DNA from: CAYQQR01 sp964420035
GTDB lineage: Bacteria > Bacteroidota > Bacteroidia > Bacteroidales > SM23-62
Direction of reading: 5' to 3'
DNA length: 49,355 bases
Assembly (NCBI GenBank): GCA_964420035.1
Contig: CAYQQR010000031.1
Coordinates: 1 to 49,355 of the forward strand
Shown: positions 16,895 through 24,694 of the stretch, in pieces
Numbering within the stretch: position 1 is the first letter of the stretch
Layout: every line of letters starts with the position of its first letter
Notes under the pieces: generated by a model
The model's input: only the letters and a program-made list of their open reading frames with translations
The model's database searches: none
What the model was told of the DNA's origin: nothing
Made by a program: the position numbers and the translations under genes

Positions 16895-17656
16895 ATGAAA
16901 AGAAAATTAATCAGTGCCCTGGTTATTAGTCTGAGCATCTCGCATGCATGCAGCGATCGCGGTCCGGAAAAAGCAGGGATGACCCCGGAAAATCAGCAGG
17001 TTCCGGAAAAATTATGGACCAGTGAGCAATTCACGCGCTCCAAGAGATACAGAAGTCTTGAGGAGGCCTATGCAGAACCGGACAGCGTGGTAAATCTAGC
17101 GCTATATTCCAAAGAACTGGGCTCCGTACCCGGGAATATTGACACCTTCCGAAACCTGCAGCTTTTAGGTCTAAATCATAATGGTCTTACCCAATTGCCG
17201 GGAACGGTTGGAAATTTAACTTACTTGCAGAAAGTGCATTTAAATCACAATGATTTCCGGGTATTTCCTGAAATTCTGACCCAATGCAGGTATATGGAAA
17301 CCATCTTATTATCAAACAATCAAATAAAAACTATTCCGGGAAGTATTAATAAGTTTGTATTTCTTGAAAACCTGGTCCTGAACAACAATCAGATCAGTGA
17401 ATTACCCGAAGAATTGTTCGAACTGGATCGCCTGAAAGTATTAGGTTTGGGCCGTAATAAACTGAAAACGCTCCCTGATGATTTTAACAGACTTGAAAAT
17501 CTTGAAAAACTGAACCTTGAGTATAATCAGCTTACCGGGCTCCCCAAATCAATAATCAAATCCGGTATTAAACGAATTACAATAAAAGGCAACCCAATGA
17601 CTACAGGATATATCAGGGAACTGAAAGAGAAAATGCCTGATACCCGGTTTGAATAA
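16895..17656 (+). CDS. Leucine-rich-repeat lipoprotein
   Basis: The product is a leucine-rich-repeat protein, probably a lipoprotein. From the ATG at 16895 (253 residues) there is a signal peptide ending SISHAC, a weak lipobox. A linker follows, then about six or seven 23-residue LRRs of the bacterial type (LQLLGLNHNGLTQLPGTVGN, LENLVLNNNQISELPEELF and similar) from about residue 75 onward. LRRs mediate protein binding. An upstream in-frame ATG at 16862 would put a polar extension before the signal peptide, so I reject it. A strong bidirectional terminator follows. No enzymatic domain is present. Confidence 0.82.
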   Translation: MKRKLISALVISLSISHACSDRGPEKAGMTPENQQVPEKLWTSEQFTRSKRYRSLEEAYAEPDSVVNLALYSKELGSVPGNIDTFRNLQLLGLNHNGLTQLPGTVGNLTYLQKVHLNHNDFRVFPEILTQCRYMETILLSNNQIKTIPGSINKFVFLENLVLNNNQISELPEELFELDRLKVLGLGRNKLKTLPDDFNRLENLEKLNLEYNQLTGLPKSIIKSGIKRITIKGNPMTTGYIRELKEKMPDTRFE

Positions 17657-17657
17657 T

Positions 17658-17692
17658 AAAAAAAAGGGATGCGGGCCGCATCCCTTTTTTTT
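17658..17692. terminator. Bidirectional rho-independent terminator
   Basis: GGGATGC (17666-17672) pairs with GCATCCC (17678-17684) and can extend to 9 base pairs. It is flanked by eight As (17658-17665) and eight Ts (17685-17692), so it works in both directions. It serves the LRR gene (+) and the convergent T9SS beta-helix gene (-, stop at 17706). Confidence 0.9.
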
Positions 17693-17705
17693 GTAATACT
17701 ATGAA

Positions 17706-19313
17706 CTATTGCATGATCATTTTACCCGTTGAAACACTGTTGGCACCGTTCAGCTTATAGGCATAGATACCTGCAGGCAGACCGTTGCGTTCAATGTATA
17801 TCTGGCTGTCATGGATATTGTCACGGGAATGCACAAGCTGTCCGTTAATGGCATAGATCTGCAAGGAGAAGGATTTCCCTTCCGGATTGTCAAATGATAT
17901 GGTGGCCATTTCAGCTACGGGATTCGGATATACCTTGGATTCAAAAGAGGTCATGAAATGCTTCTCAACACCAACGAGGGGATCGGTGAAGGTCTTGGTC
18001 CAACCGACGGGCCAATCGTCCCCGGATGGATCGAAGCAACCTTTGTAGTTGACTACATCGAACCAGGCATCCAAAGAAGTAAAATCAGCACCACTGACAT
18101 CACCACTTGGCAATGGATTATCTTTACTTACACCAACATCGGCTGCTGAATTTCCGGCAGTAGCAAAATAGTTGGCAAAAGCGGTTGATGAATCAGCAGG
18201 AATGGTATAAAGGGGTTGATCATTATCGTCTTTAGGGGAATAGACAGTGAAAATGTTTTCAGCGGTACCATCGGCAATATTCTGGAATATATTATTCTCC
18301 AGTTTAAGTATCCCTTTATTCCATTGTGTGAAAGAACCTCCCAGGTCCCCACCTGTAAACTCTTCAACGTATTCAAGACGAACTCCTTTGGCCTGTTCGG
18401 CAAAGATGCTGTTATGGTATTGACCACTCCAGAAATCCCTGAGGGTCAGAGCTCTGTCACCGGCAGATGCACCGCCGCCAACATAGGTAGCATTGGAAAT
18501 GGTGCTTGTTGCAAAGGGCTCACCATAACGCTTGCTGCTGGGGCCGCCATCGTGTTCGCCAAAGTTGTCGCCCGTTCCGTCACCCAGTTGATGGGTATAA
18601 ATGAACTGAAGATAGCCATTGAAACCTTCATCAATGTCATAGGAATCGTCGGCACAGTCAACCACGACCAGGTACTTGGAACTTACACTACCGCCAAACC
18701 ACTCGATACCGTCATCATCATTGGAAACTACCTCAACATGATGGATGGTGGTTCCGGAACCTACAGCCCCGAGCGTCAATCCGTTGATCTCTTCATCAGC
18801 CTTAAGCTCAACACCTGCATGCCGGATAGAAACATAACCAAGAGAACCTGAGTTATCATCGGCTGTATTCCCTCCATACAAAGCTCCTTCAGCAGTGGGT
18901 ACTCCTTCTATATCATTCTGATCCGTAGGATTGTTATGGGTGCCGCTGCCAAGGATGATCACCCCCCCCCATTCTCCACGGAAACTGGTTTCACGGTCCA
19001 GGTCAACATCGGCTTCTGAAGTGAAAACAATGGGATTGTCGGCAGTTCCGTTGGCGATGATCTTACCGCCGCGTAAAACAATAAGGGCGCTGGCATTTTC
19101 CACCGAACCGGCGTAACCACGAACCACCGTACCCGCTTCTATTGTCAGGGTGACCGTACTGTCAACGAAAACATATCCATCCAGATAATAATCATTGTCA
19201 GCGGTCCAGGTCTCATCAGCAGTTATGTGACCTGATTTATCAACATCTGCTGTAAAACCTGTCACAGGCATCAAAATAACTGCAATTAAAACTGTAAGGA
19301 TTCTTTTTTTCAT
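17706..19313 (-). CDS. T9SS-exported right-handed beta-helix protein
   Basis: The 535-residue surface protein has a signal peptide (1-21) and a beta-helix-like body. Body features are LTIEAGTVVRG, ALIVLRGGKIIANGTADNPIVF, the family hallmark REWGGVIILGSG and the asymmetric HHVEVVSNDDDGIEWFGG. A T9SS type A sorting domain starts at YPNPVAEMA (about residue 463) and ends STGKMIMQ. Bacteroidetes proteins of this kind often sit next to TonB-dependent receptors and are thought to be their surface partners. Here the receptor lies 151 bases upstream on the same strand. The ligand is unknown. The W-G-G-V codons create a nine-G run on the coding strand (plus-strand 18962-18970). The gene has its own -7 box and shares the terminator with the LRR gene. 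Confidence 0.82.
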   Translation of the reverse strand: MKKRILTVLIAVILMPVTGFTADVDKSGHITADETWTADNDYYLDGYVFVDSTVTLTIEAGTVVRGYAGSVENASALIVLRGGKIIANGTADNPIVFTSEADVDLDRETSFRGEWGGVIILGSGTHNNPTDQNDIEGVPTAEGALYGGNTADDNSGSLGYVSIRHAGVELKADEEINGLTLGAVGSGTTIHHVEVVSNDDDGIEWFGGSVSSKYLVVVDCADDSYDIDEGFNGYLQFIYTHQLGDGTGDNFGEHDGGPSSKRYGEPFATSTISNATYVGGGASAGDRALTLRDFWSGQYHNSIFAEQAKGVRLEYVEEFTGGDLGGSFTQWNKGILKLENNIFQNIADGTAENIFTVYSPKDDNDQPLYTIPADSSTAFANYFATAGNSAADVGVSKDNPLPSGDVSGADFTSLDAWFDVVNYKGCFDPSGDDWPVGWTKTFTDPLVGVEKHFMTSFESKVYPNPVAEMATISFDNPEGKSFSLQIYAINGQLVHSRDNIHDSQIYIERNGLPAGIYAYKLNGANSVSTGKMIMQ

Positions 19314-19345
19314 AACGAATGTTTTTGATTAAACAATTTGTTGGT

Positions 19346-19353
19346 CAAAAATA
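19346..19353 (-). promoter_or_regulatory. Candidate -7 box for the T9SS beta-helix gene
   Basis: The minus strand reads TATTTTTG, a perfect TAnnTTTG match, 32 bases upstream of the ATG at 19313. No clear -33 element is found. It suggests the gene can be expressed apart from the upstream receptor. Confidence 0.35.
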
Positions 19354-19464
19354 CAACGGGGCTGACAGGCAGCGGTTAAGCCTATATTATTTGTTTATGA
19401 AAATTAGATGGTTTTTGAAGTCTGAAATGGCAGGTTTAAGACTTGGGTCAGGAGAAATTAACAT

Positions 19465-22311
19465 TTATTTATTGAACTGATAGGTGATGCTAACAGAAAA
19501 CTCCCTGCCCATGTAATACCTTATATAACTATACTCGTCATCATTGGGCATGATAAAACTCTGATTGAATTGAGGATCGAGCAGGTTCTCGGCTGATACC
19601 CTTAATGTGAAGTTCGAATAGAGGGTTTTACTCAGATTTATGTTAAGCCTCGGAAATGGCCTCTGGTAAGTGTCGGGTGTATTGAACCTGTTCAGGATTA
19701 CGATCTTGGGTCCTTCAACATTGAATGCAATGTTCCCGTCCAAGCCGATATCGGAATTTGTATATCCCAGGTAGGTATTGACCATATAGGGTGCCTGCCC
19801 ATACAAGGGCCGTGTTGCGCTGAAGGCGGGATCCACTGACCTGGCAATATCCAGCCGCAGGGGGTCGACATCTGTGATGCTTTTAATGATGGATATATTG
19901 GTGCCTAACTCAAAATCTGCTAAAAAGGAAACAAAACCCAAATTTTTTCTTAGTTCAAACTCCACACCATACAGATCAGCATCCGCACCATTCCTGTAAG
20001 TGGACAATTCAGATTCGGTCTGTCTTTTATATCGTTCAATGGGAGAGAATATCTTCTTATAGAAACCGCTTAAAGAAATCATCTCGCCGGGATTAAAAAA
20101 GTATTCCCAACGAAAATCAAAATTGTTTACCAGTCCCCTTTCCAGGTTGGGATTGCCTTCTATGGTTACTCCTTCTGTGTATTCATAGAATGCATAGGGT
20201 GCTCTCTCCCTGAATGAGGGACGGGTAATGCTCCTGCTGACCGCAAAGCGAATATTCATCAAGTCACTGATGGTATAAGTCATATTGATCGAAGGAAGAA
20301 AGTCCAGATCTTCTGTCGATGCCTGCTTAAACTGCCGTTTTTGGGACGCCCGCGTATACACAAATGTATCGACCTTGTTTTTTATGAATGTTTCACTGAA
20401 CTCTGCCCGCGCGCCCCCTACTATTCTCAGTCTTTTAAACACGGGAAGATCGAACATGATATAACCGGAACTGACGATATCTTCTCCCCGGTAACTGTAG
20501 ACCTGGTCTGAAAAAAACGAGTTGGTATAATAGGCCGATCCTGTCCAGGTGCCGGTTACCGAATCATAATTTACTATATTCTCATCCGCTAAAAAAGCAG
20601 AGGGATCGCCGTTATAACCGGCAAGCTGAACCCGCGTATTTACGGTGAACCGGTTTTCATCGGAATTTCTTAACTTACTTATACAGGAACCGCCGAATTT
20701 CAGCTTTGCCCCGGTGCCCGTGATCTGTAATGGCTGTGTGTAATCAAACTTCAGGTTCAGATCATCTTCATACATTTCCCGGAACCGTCTTTCGGGTTTT
20801 CTGTTCGGTCTGATATTATAGATGGTATCACCATTCGATGGGATAATTTCATTAATGAAAAATCTCAGATCAGGTTCATTCTGCACAGCATGGGTAAAGG
20901 CGACCATATAGTCTATCCCCGCTTTATTCAGGGAAGGCAGAATACTTTTCCCGGACAGATGGTAGGAGTTCAATGAACGTTCAAGGTATTCCAGACTGTA
21001 TTTATCCAGATCAAATTCATCAGAGGTAACGGTGGTACCAACCATATAACGACTGGTCCGGATCCCATTTTGATTCCGTATATAATTCAGTCCGACCTTA
21101 TTATAATTATTTAATTTAAGATTCAGTCCCATTAAGGCACTCCAAATGACATCGTTATCCGATTCTTCAACTCCAGTCGTCTCCATCGGGCTTACAGCGC
21201 TTGCTGAAGTAGCTTCCCATTCATCCAGCCTGCCGTTCCGGTAGTAACTGCTTTTCATACTGTAGCTGAAAGAACCTATGTAACCCAGTGTCATATCACC
21301 CAGGAAGGCTTGATTCCCGATAGAAAATGAATAACTCTGGTTTAATGGTGCCGTGGTATTATCGAAAGACCATATTTTGTTAAATGCCCTGGAGACTTCA
21401 TTGCTTAAATAAACCTGGTCCTTCCTCAGTGCAAGAGGCAATTCCATGCCCCGGGCTTTGTCAGGGATATCCCTCAATCCATCATCAACGCCCCACCAGT
21501 CGGTTTTGCTTTTTTCATAACCGAAATATTGATCCTTGAAATGCGTGTTTACATTAAATCCTATTTTGGCTGAAGCCGATATGCTGAATTTGTTGGGGAA
21601 ATCCTTTGTTTCAATATTGACCAGGCCACCTGAAAAACTTGGCTGATCAGGAGAATAAGTCTTTAAAACGATCATATTTTCAATCAGGCTGCTGGGAAAA
21701 AGATCCATCTGAACGGTATTGAAGTTAGGATCCAATCCCGGTATTTCAGCACCATTCAGGGTAACTTTCATGAAACGGTCACTCAATCCCCGGATGTAAA
21801 CATATTTCCCATCCTGAACCGATATCCCTGTCACACGTCTCAAGGCCCCGGCAGCATCACTGTCACCCAGTCTGGATATCTGCTGGGAGGAAATACCGTC
21901 AAGGACCGTGGCAGACTTGCGCTGCATGACCTGCAGGGCCGCTTCCGTGCGGGTTTGTCGCCGGGCAGCAACGACCACCTCACTCAATGCTACCGTAGCC
22001 TGGCCCAGGTTGGCGTTAAGGACGGTAACCTGTCCCGGTTTGATCTCCACCCCGGGAAAGTTCTGGGGATCATAAGATATATAGGAAATGGTTATATCAA
22101 CGGTACCCGGTTCCAGTCCGGTGAAGGAATAATTACCGTCAAAATCTGAAATGGTCCCCCTGGTTGTACCGGTGACCACGACTGTAGCACCGATCAAGGG
22201 CTCACCGGTTTCGGCATCGATGATCTTTCCCCTTAGTGTGCCGTCCTGGGCATAAAGCAGGGATGAGAACAAGAATGAAAACAAAACGGAAACAATGGAT
22301 TTTAACCTCAT
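19465..22311 (-). CDS. TonB-dependent outer-membrane receptor with carboxypeptidase-regulatory-like domain
   Basis: This is a 948-residue outer-membrane beta-barrel that imports a ligand using TonB/ExbBD energy. A signal peptide (1-21) leads into a carboxypeptidase-regulatory-like domain (GTLRGKIIDAETGEPLIGAT onward). A plug domain follows (LGDSDAAGALRRVTGISVQDGKYVYIRGL), then the barrel, ending GREFSVSITYQFNK. The plug is of the kind seen in receptors of non-SusC type, and no SusD gene is adjacent. The partner is more likely the T9SS beta-helix gene 151 bases downstream. The substrate is not readable. Confidence 0.9.
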   Translation of the reverse strand: MRLKSIVSVLFSFLFSSLLYAQDGTLRGKIIDAETGEPLIGATVVVTGTTRGTISDFDGNYSFTGLEPGTVDITISYISYDPQNFPGVEIKPGQVTVLNANLGQATVALSEVVVAARRQTRTEAALQVMQRKSATVLDGISSQQISRLGDSDAAGALRRVTGISVQDGKYVYIRGLSDRFMKVTLNGAEIPGLDPNFNTVQMDLFPSSLIENMIVLKTYSPDQPSFSGGLVNIETKDFPNKFSISASAKIGFNVNTHFKDQYFGYEKSKTDWWGVDDGLRDIPDKARGMELPLALRKDQVYLSNEVSRAFNKIWSFDNTTAPLNQSYSFSIGNQAFLGDMTLGYIGSFSYSMKSSYYRNGRLDEWEATSASAVSPMETTGVEESDNDVIWSALMGLNLKLNNYNKVGLNYIRNQNGIRTSRYMVGTTVTSDEFDLDKYSLEYLERSLNSYHLSGKSILPSLNKAGIDYMVAFTHAVQNEPDLRFFINEIIPSNGDTIYNIRPNRKPERRFREMYEDDLNLKFDYTQPLQITGTGAKLKFGGSCISKLRNSDENRFTVNTRVQLAGYNGDPSAFLADENIVNYDSVTGTWTGSAYYTNSFFSDQVYSYRGEDIVSSGYIMFDLPVFKRLRIVGGARAEFSETFIKNKVDTFVYTRASQKRQFKQASTEDLDFLPSINMTYTISDLMNIRFAVSRSITRPSFRERAPYAFYEYTEGVTIEGNPNLERGLVNNFDFRWEYFFNPGEMISLSGFYKKIFSPIERYKRQTESELSTYRNGADADLYGVEFELRKNLGFVSFLADFELGTNISIIKSITDVDPLRLDIARSVDPAFSATRPLYGQAPYMVNTYLGYTNSDIGLDGNIAFNVEGPKIVILNRFNTPDTYQRPFPRLNINLSKTLYSNFTLRVSAENLLDPQFNQSFIMPNDDEYSYIRYYMGREFSVSITYQFNK

Positions 22312-22525
22312 TTTATAGTGATCATTTCAATGTGCAATATCCTGTGTATGTGTGTATTACATTTTATTCTAAGAATACTGAACCAATTTCTAAAGTAAGT
22401 TCTTCACCTTCACTTGAATATGATGAAGAGATTATCATAAGCTTAATTTTATGTTAGGCTCATTTTAATGAAGCATGAATTGTTTTGCATTAAATTAATA
22501 TTGAACCAATGTCCGTTTTCGGGTG

Positions 22526-22557
22526 TTAGAATTCTTCACCCTGTTTTATTAGATTTG
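22526..22557 (+). promoter_or_regulatory. Promoter of the CDGSH-LysO operon
   Basis: The perfect -7 box TAGATTTG (22550-22557) is preceded, with a 20-base spacer, by TTAG (22526-22529), one base off TTTG. It lies 15 bases before the ATG at 22573. A transcript starting here would not include the ATG at 22468, which supports the shorter start. Confidence 0.5.
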
Positions 22558-22572
22558 TCAAAAATTCAGCTT

Positions 22573-23058
22573 ATGAAAATGGATTCCAACGACCGTGATT
22601 ACAGCAACGGGGAGATCACGGTGCACTGGAGACCTTCAAAATGCATTCATGCCACGACCTGCTACAGGGAGCTGATAGAAGTATTCAATCCGAGGAACCG
22701 TCCCTGGGTCAACATGAATGGAGCATCTACGGATGATATTATCAGGATCGTCAGGAAGTGTCCGACCGACGCGCTGACCTATGATTGGAACGATCCTTCA
22801 AAGAAATCGGAAAAACCCGGTATCAAAAGGGATGCAGGACTAAAGAAGGAGCAGGAAAACCAGTACAACCGGGAGCCCGTGAAGATCAAGATCATGAAGG
22901 ACGGCCCCATCCTGGTGGAAGGAGATTTTAGGATTACCGGCCCGGAGGGCAATGAACTACAATCAATATTCATGACCTCATTTTGCCGTTGCGGTCAATC
23001 GGGCAATATGCCTTTTTGTGATGGTTCGCATCGTTTATCCGGTTTTAAAGACAATTAA
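22573..23058 (+). CDS. Divergent 4Fe-4S domain fused to CDGSH iron-sulfur domain
   Basis: This is a small redox protein with two iron-sulfur modules. The N-terminal half is a divergent mono-cluster (Fer4_19-type) domain: VHWRPSKCIHATTCYREL and RKCPTDALTYDW give three cysteines in the family's usual places. The C-terminal half is a CDGSH zinc-finger-like domain, CRCGQSGNMPFCDGSH, which binds a 2Fe-2S cluster through three cysteines and one histidine as in mitoNEET. From the ATG at 22573 it has 161 residues; the earlier ATG at 22468 lies upstream of the promoter. A second CDGSH protein follows after 5 bases. Electron transfer or cluster transfer is likely but unproven. Confidence 0.87.
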   Translation: MKMDSNDRDYSNGEITVHWRPSKCIHATTCYRELIEVFNPRNRPWVNMNGASTDDIIRIVRKCPTDALTYDWNDPSKKSEKPGIKRDAGLKKEQENQYNREPVKIKIMKDGPILVEGDFRITGPEGNELQSIFMTSFCRCGQSGNMPFCDGSHRLSGFKDN

Positions 23059-23063
23059 CGATC

Positions 23064-23255
23064 ATGTCAGAAAAACAAGCACAATTCAGAATAATCAAAA
23101 ACGGTCCGATAGAGATAAAAGGAAATTTTACGCTTAACGGAAAAGACGGACAAGTCATTGACTCAAAAAAGGCAGTTTACCTGTGCAGATGTGGCGGTTC
23201 CGGGAACAAACCCTTTTGCGATGGTTCACACGAAGAAAAGGAATTGAACGACTGA
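23064..23255 (+). CDS. Minimal single-domain CDGSH iron-sulfur protein
   Basis: At 63 residues this is almost a bare CDGSH domain. A short beta strand (FRIIKNGPIEIKGNFTLN) leads to the motif LCRCGGSGNKPFCDGSH, with all three cysteines and the histidine ligand of a 2Fe-2S cluster. The strand before the motif resembles the same part of the preceding gene (IKIMKDGPILVEGDF), so the pair probably arose by domain duplication. It starts 5 bases after the upstream stop and is clearly co-transcribed. No membrane anchor is present. Confidence 0.9.
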   Translation: MSEKQAQFRIIKNGPIEIKGNFTLNGKDGQVIDSKKAVYLCRCGGSGNKPFCDGSHEEKELND

Positions 23256-23271
23256 AGGCTTTCATAGGGTT

Positions 23272-23697
23272 GTGGACAGAAATCGCGATCAGGAGACATA
23301 TAGAACCGTACAGCATAAGCTGGCCAAGAATCCACTGGTAAGAATACTTTTTCTGACCGGTGGTACCTTATCCGTCGGACTGGGTATTCTGGGTATTTTC
23401 CTGCCCCTTTTGCCCACCACTCCATTTTTACTCCTGACGGCATACCTGTATTACCGAAGTTCGCCCATAATGCACACCTGGCTGATGTATCGCAGCCCTT
23501 TCAGCAAATATCTACAGGACTATGCATACAGGAAGATCATCCCTGTACGGGTCAAGATCTACAGCATTTCTTTATTGTGGATCACCTTGAGCATTTCCGG
23601 AATCCGGGCCACCGATAATATCTATATTAGGATTATCTTAGCCATCATTGGAATGGGTGTAAGCTTGCACGTATTATCCTACAAAAGCAAAATGTAA
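23272..23697 (+). CDS. YbaN-like (DUF454) inner-membrane protein
   Basis: This is a 141-residue inner-membrane protein of the YbaN/DUF454 family, whose function is unknown. It begins at a GTG at 23272. Two or three hydrophobic segments are visible, with the family signature GLGILGIFLPLLPTTPFLLL at about residues 36-57 and the paired S-P/YRSPFSKY stretch after it. It is 16 bases past the CDGSH gene and 4 bases before the LysO N-terminal half, in the same operon. Confidence 0.85.
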   Translation: MDRNRDQETYRTVQHKLAKNPLVRILFLTGGTLSVGLGILGIFLPLLPTTPFLLLTAYLYYRSSPIMHTWLMYRSPFSKYLQDYAYRKIIPVRVKIYSISLLWITLSISGIRATDNIYIRIILAIIGMGVSLHVLSYKSKM

Positions 23698-23701
23698 ATT
23701 T

Positions 23702-23977
23702 ATGTTTGTTATCCTGGGCATACTGGCTGCCGGGACCCTGGCGGGCTACCTGCTGAGAAAAAACCGGCCGGTCATTCAAATATCTTCGGTCCTGCAAAAT
23801 TTGAGCATCCTGCTCCTTTTGTTCTTCCTGGGTTACCGGGTAGGTACAAATCAATCCATCATTCAACACTTTGACAGGATCGGTTTATTGTCCCTGGGGA
23901 TCACCGTCATAGCCTTGTTGTTTTGCTGGTTTTTGGGGCGGATTTTTCAACATTATTACGGGAAAAGTGAAGAATAG
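23702..23977 (+). CDS. LysO-family transporter, N-terminal half
   Basis: This is the first part of a LysO (YbjE/DUF340) lysine exporter. It has 91 residues with three hydrophobic segments (1-16, about 30-46 and about 62-82), including the LLLLFFLGYRVGTN signature. In E. coli LysO is one protein of about 300 residues; here the same fold is divided. Its stop (TAG, 23975-23977) lies 11 bases inside the next gene, so the halves are translationally coupled and must work together. LysO relieves lysine or thialysine overload in E. coli; that activity here is inferred. Confidence 0.8.
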   Translation: MFVILGILAAGTLAGYLLRKNRPVIQISSVLQNLSILLLLFFLGYRVGTNQSIIQHFDRIGLLSLGITVIALLFCWFLGRIFQHYYGKSEE

Positions 23978-24569
23978 CCTGTTCATAGCCCTAAGCTTTG
24001 TTTTCGGGATTGTCCTGGCCCTGTGGCAAATGATCCCTGATGACTTATTCCCTGAAAACGCGGATCAGTATGCCTTGTATGCCTTATTGTTTCTGGTGGG
24101 TATGCTCATGGGAGCCAACCCCGACCTGTGGCGGTTCATCAGGAATCTCAACTGGAAGATTCTTATGGTTCCCCTTCTTACCATGCCGGGTACTTTACTT
24201 GCAGTTTCAGTCTTTTATCTCTTTGCCGGAGATCCGGGGTTCAGGGATATCCTTGCGATAGGGTCAGGCTTTGGTTATTATAGTTTATCCAGCATTTTGA
24301 TCACGGAGTTCTCCGGTGAAGAGATCGGGGTTATTGCTTTGATGTCCAATATCTTCAGAGAACTTATCACCCTGATCTTTGCCCCTTTGATCGTCCGTTT
24401 TTTCGGTCCCTTGTCCCTTGTATTGTCCGGTGGAGCTACAAGTATGGATACGACTCTGCCGGTAATCACACGCTATTCGGGAACCGGCTATGCTGTTCCG
24501 GCACTGATTCATGGCATGGTACTGACTTTTCTGGTACCTTTGATCATAAGCTTCTTGTATAATATTTAA
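23967..24569 (+). CDS. LysO-family transporter, C-terminal half
   Basis: This is the remaining five or so membrane helices of the LysO lysine exporter, 200 residues starting at a GTG inside the end of the previous gene. LFLVGMLMGANPDLW near residue 45, SGFGYYSLSSILITE and the conserved SGGATSMDTTLPVITRYSG are family motifs. LysO exports L-lysine in E. coli. An N-terminal helix of its own (residues 3-20) is present, so the split is a natural gene division rather than a simple frameshift. This is the last gene of the operon that begins at 22573. It converges on sucC across about 125 bases with no obvious terminator. Confidence 0.85.
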   Translation: MKNSLFIALSFVFGIVLALWQMIPDDLFPENADQYALYALLFLVGMLMGANPDLWRFIRNLNWKILMVPLLTMPGTLLAVSVFYLFAGDPGFRDILAIGSGFGYYSLSSILITEFSGEEIGVIALMSNIFRELITLIFAPLIVRFFGPLSLVLSGGATSMDTTLPVITRYSGTGYAVPALIHGMVLTFLVPLIISFLYNI

Positions 24570-24694
24570 TATCGATATTATGCCTGTCTTTCAAGTCCGA
24601 ACCTTTTCTGAAGTCGACAGGCTGGAACAGGTCCCCGGCATCCCCCGTGCATTGAAATGGAATCCATGCTGCCACAAACCGCTGGCCGGAACGC

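Noticed and set aside
22468..22572. Upstream in-frame ATG for the fused 4Fe-4S/CDGSH gene
   Set aside because: It lies before a good promoter whose transcript would start after it, and the extra residues match no family.
24567..24580. 14-base palindrome TAATATCGATATTA at the lysO stop
   Set aside because: It is A+T-rich, includes the stop codon and has no spacing or partner; it is probably chance.
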